Positions 32,054-37,906 of a DNA stretch of 37,906 nucleotides are shown piece by piece. The first letter of the stretch is position 1. Each line of letters begins with the position of its first letter. Under the pieces are notes generated by a model. It was given only the letters and a program-made list of their open reading frames with translations, made no database searches and had not been told where the DNA came from. A program made the translations under genes and the position numbers. The stretch is from Paucilactobacillus suebicus DSM 5007 = KCTC 3549. GTDB lineage: Bacteria; Bacillota; Bacilli; Lactobacillales; Lactobacillaceae. The stretch lies in contig NZ_AZGF01000021.1 in the NCBI RefSeq assembly GCF_001434475.1, positions 1 through 37,906 on the forward strand, written 5' to 3'.

Positions 32054-33676
32054 ATGAAATATGAGGGTTTAGATCTATTAAACAATCACTTCTTAAATAA
32101 AGGTACTGCCTTTACTAAGGAAGAAAGAAAAGAAAATCACATCGAAGGTTTGTTGCCACCATTCGTGCAAACTTTGGATCAACAAGTCGAACAAGCTTAT
32201 GAAAACTATTCTAATAAGGATACATTCTTGGCTAAGAGAATGTATTTGATGGATCTTTTCAATGAAAATGTTACTTTATTCTACAAGTTATTCAGTCAAC
32301 ATGTTAATGAATTTATGCCAGTTGTTTATGATCCAACAATCGCTGACACAATTGAAAACTACAGTCACCTCTTCTTAGATCCACAAAATGCCGCTTTCTT
32401 ATCAATCGATGATCAAGATGATATTGAAGCATCATTGAAGAATGCATCTGCTGGTCGCGATATCAAGTTAATCGTTGTTACTGATGGTGAGGGTATCCTT
32501 GGTATTGGTGACTGGGGTGTTCAAGGTGTTGACATCTCTGTTGGTAAATTAATGGTTTACACAGCTGCTGCTGGTGTTGATCCTAAATCAGTTCTTCCTG
32601 TTGTCCTTGATGTAGGTACAAACAGAAAAGAATTATTAGCTGATGATCTATACATGGGTAATCATCACGAACGTGTTACTGGCGACAAGTACTACAACTT
32701 CGTTGACAAATTTGTTGAAACTGCTGAAAACTTATTCCCTGATATGTATCTTCACTTTGAAGACTTTGGCCGTAGCAATGCTGCTAACATCTTAAATAAG
32801 TACAAAGATAATATTCTTACCTTCAATGATGACATTCAAGGTACAGGTGTTATTACTCTTGCTGGTATTCTTGGTGCTTTGAATATTTCCAAGGAAAAAC
32901 TTACAGATCAAGTTTATCTATCATTTGGTGCTGGTACTGCCGGTGCTGGTATTACTAAGAGAATCTTCGATGCAATGGTTGAAGAAGGACTTTCTGAAGA
33001 TGAAGCTAGAAAACATTTCTACCTAGTCGACAAACAAGGTCTTTTGTTCGATGATACTGAAGATTTAACACCAGAACAAAAGCCATTTACAAGAAAACGT
33101 AGTGAATTTGCTAATGCTGATGAATTAACAAACTTAGAAGCTGTTGTTAAAGCTGTCCACCCTACTATTCTTGTTGGTACTTCAACACAACCTGGTACCT
33201 TTACAGAAGCTGTTATCAAGGAAATGGCCGCTCATACAGAACGTCCAATTATCTTCCCATTGTCAAATCCTACAAAGCTTGCTGAAGCTAAGGCTGAAGA
33301 CCTTTTGAAATGGACTGATGGCAAGGCTCTTATTGCTACTGGTATTCCTGTTGAACCCGTTGAATACAATGGTGTTACATATCATATCGGTCAAGCAAAT
33401 AACGCTTTAGTTTACCCAGGTCTTGGTCTTGGTTCTATGGCTGTTAATGCTAAGATTCTTTCAGATGGCATGATCAACAAAGCTGCTCACTCATTGGGTG
33501 GTATCGTTGATCCTACACAACCTGGTGCTGCTGTTCTTCCTCCAGTTTCACAACTAGACAAGTTCAGTATGACTGTTGCCAATGGTGTTGCTCAACAAGC
33601 TATTGACGAAAAATTAACAACTGCTACAGACGCTAAAAAAGCAGTTGCTGATCTTAAGTGGGAACCTAAATATTAA
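32054..33676 (+). CDS. mleS: Malolactic enzyme
   Basis: MleS decarboxylates L-malate to L-lactate and CO2 using NAD and Mn2+; with the permease it deacidifies the medium and generates proton motive force. The 540 residues match the family length. Visible blocks: [20 protein letters not shown] (~138-157), the NAD-binding [11 protein letters not shown], metal and substrate region [13 protein letters not shown] and [14 protein letters not shown], and [22 protein letters not shown] lies 11 bases before the ATG. It is followed 34 bp later by mleP. IS elements border the pair on both sides, and codon use is AT-leaning, so the operon was probably acquired as a unit. Confidence 0.95.
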   Translation: MKYEGLDLLNNHFLNKGTAFTKEERKENHIEGLLPPFVQTLDQQVEQAYENYSNKDTFLAKRMYLMDLFNENVTLFYKLFSQHVNEFMPVVYDPTIADTIENYSHLFLDPQNAAFLSIDDQDDIEASLKNASAGRDIKLIVVTDGEGILGIGDWGVQGVDISVGKLMVYTAAAGVDPKSVLPVVLDVGTNRKELLADDLYMGNHHERVTGDKYYNFVDKFVETAENLFPDMYLHFEDFGRSNAANILNKYKDNILTFNDDIQGTGVITLAGILGALNISKEKLTDQVYLSFGAGTAGAGITKRIFDAMVEEGLSEDEARKHFYLVDKQGLLFDDTEDLTPEQKPFTRKRSEFANADELTNLEAVVKAVHPTILVGTSTQPGTFTEAVIKEMAAHTERPIIFPLSNPTKLAEAKAEDLLKWTDGKALIATGIPVEPVEYNGVTYHIGQANNALVYPGLGLGSMAVNAKILSDGMINKAAHSLGGIVDPTQPGAAVLPPVSQLDKFSMTVANGVAQQAIDEKLTTATDAKKAVADLKWEPKY

Positions 33677-33710
33677 TTAAAATTTTTGTTAAATAAAGGG
33701 GAATTTATTC

Positions 33711-34676
33711 ATGGCTGCATTTATCACTTCACTTGAAAGTGTTGCTGAAATCGTTCTTGTCATTGCTTTGGGGTATTGGCTAAGAGGATCAGGACGTTTA
33801 GGCGACGAATTTAAAGGCAATATTTCATTTATCATTATGAAAATTGCTTTACCTGCTTCAATCTTCGTCTCTGTTCTTAAATATTTGAACAGAGATAAAT
33901 TAGCAAGTTTGTCCGGCGGACTGATCTTTACCTTCGCCAGTTTCACGATTGGTTACATCATTGCATGGATCTTAACAAAGGTCTTCCGTATTAGAAAGGG
34001 CCGTCGTGGTACTTTCATTAACATATTCGTTAATGCTAATACCATCTTTATCGGTTTACCTCTAAACATGGCTTTATTTGGAACTAAGAGTTTACCTTAC
34101 TTCCTTATCTACTATGTTATGAATACAGTTTCAACTTGGGCTGTTGGTATCTTCTTCATCTCAAGTGATGATCCAACCGTTGAAAAGGGTGCTAAGAAAG
34201 ACTTTAACTGGAAAAAATTACTTCCTGCTCCACTTGTTGGTTTCTTAGTATCACTTGTTTTCTTACTACTTGCTATCCCAGTTCCTGACTGGATCAACAA
34301 GACTTTGGACATGGTCGGTGGTATCGTTACACCAATGTCATTGATCTACATCGGTATTATCTTAGCCGATGCAGGTTTGAAATCAATCAGATTCGACCGT
34401 GATACAATCCTAGCTCTATTAGGTAGATTTGTGGTTGCTCCTGCAATCATGATTAGCATTATTCTTATTGGTGGTTCAATGATGGGTACTTCATTACCAA
34501 CTATCGAATCAAACTCATTCATCATTCAATCAGCTGCTCCTGGTTTAGCTGTCCTACCTATTCTAGTTGATCAATCACATGGTGATGTTGACTACGCTAC
34601 TAACCTTGTTACAACATCAACTGTCTTGTTCGTAATTGTTGTGCCAATCTTAATGCAAGTAGCTAACTTGATTTAA
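33711..34676 (+). CDS. mleP: Malate permease, AEC family
   Basis: An auxin-efflux-carrier family transporter that imports malate (or exchanges malate and lactate) across the membrane. The 321 residues form about ten helices: for example VAEIVLVIALGYWLRG, GNISFIIMKIALPASIFVSV, FASFTIGYIIAWIL, and the C-terminal VTTSTVLFVIVVPILMQVAN. The central hydrophilic loop holds EKGAKKDFNWKKL. AAAGGGG precedes the ATG. Operon with mleS, as in other lactic acid bacteria. I see no strong terminator downstream before the IS3 element. Confidence 0.9.
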   Translation: MAAFITSLESVAEIVLVIALGYWLRGSGRLGDEFKGNISFIIMKIALPASIFVSVLKYLNRDKLASLSGGLIFTFASFTIGYIIAWILTKVFRIRKGRRGTFINIFVNANTIFIGLPLNMALFGTKSLPYFLIYYVMNTVSTWAVGIFFISSDDPTVEKGAKKDFNWKKLLPAPLVGFLVSLVFLLLAIPVPDWINKTLDMVGGIVTPMSLIYIGIILADAGLKSIRFDRDTILALLGRFVVAPAIMISIILIGGSMMGTSLPTIESNSFIIQSAAPGLAVLPILVDQSHGDVDYATNLVTTSTVLFVIVVPILMQVANLI

Positions 34677-34796
34677 TTGATTTAAATACATTCACACATT
34701 CAAACAAATTCAGATCCTCCTCTAAAATATAAAAAAAGTCGTCAAACATTCTGCGGTTTAAAGTGCAACACAAAAGTTAGACAAAATTGAATATTT

Positions 34797-35693
34797 TTAA
34801 ACTGCTAAGGCATGTTCCCTGTATTCGCAGGGAGTCATGACTTTTGTTTTCTGTGATATTCGTCGATTGTTAAACCAATCGACGTAATTCTTTGTGATTT
34901 CCTTGAATTCTCCAATATCTTTACACTGTGGAAATCCATTAAGACATTCTGTTTTAAGAAGATGAAAGAAGCTTTCAATTGGCGCATTATCAAGACAGTT
35001 TCCCTTACGAGACATGCTTTGTATAAATTTTTTTTCAGAGAGTTTATCGGTATAGTAATTCAATTGATAATGCCAACCTTGATCTGAATGAATTATTGGT
35101 TTTATTCCTTCCGGAATATTTTCTGTGAGTTCATCGAGTGTATCCATAATTAGTTTACTGTTAGGACTATTACTTACTTGAAATGCTAAAACTTCCTTGC
35201 TTGCTTCGTCAGTAATAGCTGAAACGTAAGCCCACTTAGTATCGGCCAAGCGTACTTGTGTAACATCGGTATGTAATACTTTGAAAGGTACGGTTTCATT
35301 AAAATGCTGATGTAGAACGTTACGGGCCACTTTTCCAACTGTACCTTTATAAGATGAATATCTACCATTTCTGTGGCGGTTATAAAGGCTTACTTGAACA
35401 TTTAATTCATCCATCAAACGACGCACTACGGCGTCTGATAGATGGATATCTAATTTAATGAGCTCTTCTTGAACGCGACGATAACCGTAGGTTAGACGTC
35501 CGCGATATCTTCCGCTTTCGGCAATTTTTAGTATCTCTACTTTTACATCTTCATACTTATCTACATAATTTTTGATACGTTTACGTTCATCATGATAAGT
35601 CGCTTTCTTAAGTCCAATGGTCTTAAGAATATCGCCGACTTTATACCGGTTAGATTTCGGAAGAGACTCTTGTTCGACCCTGATCTGATCAAC
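34797..35693 (-). CDS. IS150-type OrfB transposase (DDE domain)
   Basis: The frame is open from the end of orfA; the ATG at 35426 is internal. The N-terminal part YRGRLTYGYRRVQEELIKLD is the usual HTH_21 region, and the catalytic core has KVLHTDVTQVRL (Asp), IIHSDQGWHYQL (Asp) and SRKGNCLDNAPIESFFHLLK (Glu), followed by YVDWFNNRRISQKTKVMTPC. It is produced by programmed frameshifting from orfA. All catalytic residues are present. Confidence 0.85.
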   Translation of the reverse strand, partial: VDQIRVEQESLPKSNRYKVGDILKTIGLKKATYHDERKRIKNYVDKYEDVKVEILKIAESGRYRGRLTYGYRRVQEELIKLDIHLSDAVVRRLMDELNVQVSLYNRHRNGRYSSYKGTVGKVARNVLHQHFNETVPFKVLHTDVTQVRLADTKWAYVSAITDEASKEVLAFQVSNSPNSKLIMDTLDELTENIPEGIKPIIHSDQGWHYQLNYYTDKLSEKKFIQSMSRKGNCLDNAPIESFFHLLKTECLNGFPQCKDIGEFKEITKNYVDWFNNRRISQKTKVMTPCEYREHALAV

Positions 35694-36226
35694 TATTTGT
35701 GTTTTCTTTCGTCCTTTGGGGTTCCGAACAGGGTCATTGATTTTTTTAAGATTTCGTTCTCCAATTTTGCATCATATAATTCTTGATTCTTTTTCGTCAA
35801 TTCTTCACGAAGTTGATCGATTTCGTTCTTGTTTACTAACTTACGTAATTTCTTCTTATTATGTTTCACTTTGGTTTTTCTGCCTTTCGGATGAGGCTTC
35901 AAGGCTTCTATACCATACTGATTGAAGGCTGTCCTCCAAAGACTGATTTGACAAGAATTAACATCAAATTTTGCGGATACTTCGGCTAAAGTTTCATCAT
36001 GAGTTTGATAGTAGTTTATCACATCAACTTTAAACTCAACTGAGAAACTTCGTTTAACTCTTCTTCGTTTAAGAGCGTCTGCGCCGCTCAAACGAAAGTT
36101 TTGTATCCATCTACCTACTTGTATTCGAGGCAAGTTACGTTTCTTTGAAAGAAGACTGATACTAATGTCACCTTGAAGATATTCACTAACGACTTCTGCT
36201 TTTAATTCTGAACTATATTTGACCAT
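35693..36226 (-). CDS. IS150-type OrfA
   Basis: A 177-residue protein with two helix-turn-helix units (YLQGDISISLLSKKRNLPRI and DETLAEVSAKFDVNSCQISL) and a leucine-zipper region near the C-terminus (IDQLREELTKKNQELYDAKL). It binds the IS ends and, by -1 frameshift, yields the OrfAB transposase. Confidence 0.85.
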   Translation of the reverse strand: MVKYSSELKAEVVSEYLQGDISISLLSKKRNLPRIQVGRWIQNFRLSGADALKRRRVKRSFSVEFKVDVINYYQTHDETLAEVSAKFDVNSCQISLWRTAFNQYGIEALKPHPKGRKTKVKHNKKKLRKLVNKNEIDQLREELTKKNQELYDAKLENEILKKSMTLFGTPKDERKHK

Positions 36227-36286
36227 AGAAAAAGTGCTCCATAACTGTTAGATTTCTTGTCTAACAATTATGGAGCACTTTATTGG

Positions 36287-36569
36287 GTGTGGACTTTTTG
36301 CTTTGGAAGTCGAATGAATAAAATAGGATTGTGCCTTTCCTCAGCACTTTGTAAGTATTTAAAACATAACAAACTTAGTTAAGTACAAGCATAAATTGAA
36401 TTAAAAATACATTCAATTTAACAACGACGGAAATTGATTTTGTGGTTATCAGCAGGCCAAGTGAAACTAGGTCAATGCGCATTTATACCCCACAAAAATT
36501 TAGTGGGGGTTTGCGCTTAAAATCTGTCTCAGAAGTTGCCTTCGGCAACAACTAAAAACTCAAAGAAAA
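36287..36569. other. Region between IS3 and integrase; holds oriT-like site
   Basis: AT-rich, without genes. It includes the oriT-like segment at 36451-36508 and a GTTGCC-TTC-GGCAAC hairpin near 36535-36549 resembling the one at 26919. Confidence 0.5.
36451..36508 (-). other. Second oriT-like site
   Basis: On the minus strand the hairpin CCCCAC...GTGGGG (36508-36488) precedes TAAATGCGCATTGACC (from 36485). Over 35 bases this matches the oriT at 23941-23975 with five differences, and the hairpin lies on the same side of the nic core. It is not next to a relaxase gene. Confidence 0.65.
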
Positions 36570-37143
36570 CTAACCGAAATCAATTTGATCTAACATACTT
36601 TCGGTACTTGCTTGGTCTAAGCCTAAATAAACTAAAGTCATGGCTTCACTTGAATGATTTAATAAGTGCATGACTAGGCCAATATTGTAATTTGATTGCG
36701 TGTAAACACGATAAGCCCCAGTTTTGCGCATCGTATGAGTACCTAGATAATTAATTCCTAATAGATCGCCAACCTTACTCATAATTTTGTAGAACTGTTT
36801 TTCAGTAATATGGCGTTCTGGGTGTTGAATTGAAGGAAAGAGCCATTCAGAATCCAGCTTATGATCAAGCAGCCATTGACGGTACAATAAGAGCTCTGTT
36901 TGAACAGGCTTAAGGTACAAGGTATTAGGTTTACCAGTTTTTCGGTCATGAATAAACGCATTTTGTTTAATAGAACCGTCCGGATTAAAAATATCGGCCT
37001 GTTTTAAGCCCATAACGTCACTCACTCGCAGTAGCGTCGCTTTACCAACTTGAAAAATCGTATAGTTACGTCGGCCAGCTTTAAAGTTATTGAGTAACGT
37101 ATCTTGAACCTCTTTAAGAACGTTTGGATGTAAGCTGATTCCT
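36570..37143 (-). CDS. Tyrosine recombinase/integrase, N-terminally truncated
   Basis: The frame enters from the IS3 at about 37143 (ISLHPNVLKEVQDTLLNNFK) and continues past the internal ATG at 37025. Catalytic elements: the first Arg in LLRVSDVMGLKQAD, the Lys-region HDRKTGKPNTLYL, H-x-x-R in GTHTMRKTGAYR, the second His in MHLLNHSSEAM and the nucleophile in TLVYLGL. The core is thus complete and about 190 residues long. Only a short N-terminus and the start codon seem to be lost to the IS insertion. In the plasmid family such recombinases resolve dimers or integrate elements. Confidence 0.75.
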
Positions 37144-37205
37144 GAGACAACTTTTAAGAGAGCGTATAATGAATAAATCGTCTCTCAAAAGGAAGGAATT
37201 TTTAC

Positions 37206-37469
37206 ATGCCAACTCGTTACGACAAAGAATTCAAACAAAACATCATCAACCTATATAAACAAGGCGAATCAGCCGCCCAACTGGCCAGAGAATATGGCAT
37301 TGGCTATTCAACCGTTCATAAGTGGATCCAGGGCCAAGCCAAAACTCAATCCGGTAAATCGCCAGACGAAATTAAAGCGATGGAAAAGCGGCTGGCTTCC
37401 CTGTCTGAGGAGAACGAAATCCTAAAAAAGCCCTGGGCTTCCTTGCGCAGAAGTAACCAATATTTTTGA
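37206..37469 (+). CDS. IS3-family OrfA, C-terminus frameshifted
   Basis: Starts MPTRYDKEFKQNIINLYKQG with AAAGGAAGG upstream; contains a helix-turn-helix (AAQLAREYGIGYSTVHKWIQ) and a leucine-zipper start (EKRLASLSEENEILKK). At the A-run near 37424 the normal ending (KKALGFLAQK in relatives) is reached only if one A is added; here it reads KKPWASLRRSNQ. The element continues into orfB and off the window. Its left end is near 37144. Confidence 0.8.
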   Translation: MPTRYDKEFKQNIINLYKQGESAAQLAREYGIGYSTVHKWIQGQAKTQSGKSPDEIKAMEKRLASLSEENEILKKPWASLRRSNQYF

Positions 37470-37509
37470 TTACATTCACCAAGAAAGCCATAACCACCAG
37501 GTAACTAAG

Positions 37510-37893
37510 ATGTGCCGAATCCTCGGTGTTTCCAGAGCTCAGTATTATCGTTATCGATCCCCCAAACCTTCAAAACGCCGGGCCGAAGATGCGGACTTAA
37601 AACAACGGATTCTGCGGATCTTTGCGGAATTCAAGCAGCGATACGGCGTTATGAAGATCCACCATGAATTGAATCTGGAACTTCAACCACTGCAGCGTCG
37701 GTGCAGTCCAAGACGGATTTCCCGGCTCATGAAGGAACTGGATATCCACTCCGTTACCGTCAATAAATGGAAAGCGGCTTCGGCTTCCAAAACCAAGGTT
37801 GAACAGCGTCCCAACTTGCTTAAGCAGGATTTCTCGACCACTGGTTTAAATCAAAAATGGACCGCTGATATGACCTATACCCTAGTGGCCTAA
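37510..37893 (+). pseudogene. IS3-family OrfB, truncated
   Basis: Begins MCRILGVSRAQYYRYRSPKP, then QRYGVMKIHHELNLELQPLQ and a DDE-domain start GLNQKWTADMTY with the first catalytic Asp. Immediately afterwards the frame changes to TLVA and stops, so the element is broken at about 37876 where it joins unrelated AT-rich sequence. The remaining two catalytic residues are absent. Confidence 0.8.
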
Positions 37894-37906
37894 AAATAAA
37901 AAATCA

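Larger units (their letters stand above)
34757..36284 (-). mobile_element. IS3-family (IS150-group) insertion sequence
   Basis: Inverted repeats TAAAGTGCAACACAAAAGTT at the left (from ~34759) and TAAAGTGCTCCATAATTGTT at the right (reversed, to ~36282), both followed by AGACAA, bound about 1.53 kb with orfA and orfB in -1 arrangement. Near the right end, inside the element, a further inverted repeat AGTGCTCCATAACTGTTAG/CTAACAATTATGGAGCACT flanks the orfA start region. Confidence 0.85.

Overview
The window looks like all or most of a mobilizable plasmid from a Lactobacillaceae host, probably a heterofermentative wine or vegetable lineage (inference). The grounds are a RepA_N-type initiator with in-gene repeats, a ParM/ParR-type partition pair, a MobA/MobL relaxase with an RSF1010-like oriT, lactobacillar holin-like toxin modules, a malolactic operon, a 1,3-propanediol-dehydrogenase-like gene and many IS3, IS30, IS5 and IS982 elements. 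I cannot prove circularity: both window ends cut genes (hsdS at the left, an IS3 orfB at the right).

Layout. 1-3.07 kb: a truncated type I specificity subunit, an Fst-like type I toxin-antitoxin module, and a broken LtrC/ArdC-like metallopeptidase gene cut by an IS5-family element. 3.1-6.4 kb: rpiA between two small decayed genes, then a serine recombinase and an IS3 orfB remnant. 6.4-11.2 kb: a class Ib ribonucleotide reductase operon (nrdI-nrdE-nrdF2-nrdF) behind two NrdR boxes. Its extra NrdF paralogue has lost most metal ligands and the radical tyrosine. 11.5-13.6 kb: a decayed second holin-like toxin module, an HD-hydrolase pseudogene, resolvase remnants and one intact resolvase. 13.9-15.2 kb: an iron-type alcohol dehydrogenase. 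15.2-19.3 kb: an AT-rich orphan gene, a third holin-like toxin, a 62-bp palindrome, and a PnuC-like transporter coupled to a GH78-like glycosidase. 19.5-21.3 kb: IS982 and a membrane protein. 21.8-28.7 kb is the plasmid backbone: relaxase, oriT, two mobilization accessory genes, a RelB/DinJ plus MazF-like toxin-antitoxin pair, repA with internal repeats, a structured RNA in the rep leader, and parR/parM. 28.7-31.8 kb: resolvase and restriction-endonuclease remnants and nested IS30 elements. 32-34.7 kb: mleS-mleP. 34.7-37.9 kb: an IS150-type IS3, a second oriT-like site, a truncated tyrosine recombinase and a cut IS3.

Functionally the cargo divides into pentose and nucleotide metabolism (rpiA, the nrd operon, the PnuC-like transporter) and redox or acid metabolism (alcohol dehydrogenase, malolactic enzyme and malate permease), with stable-maintenance and spread functions around it. 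Many small genes and transposases are broken by single-base indels, mostly in homopolymers, so sequencing error should be considered alongside natural decay.
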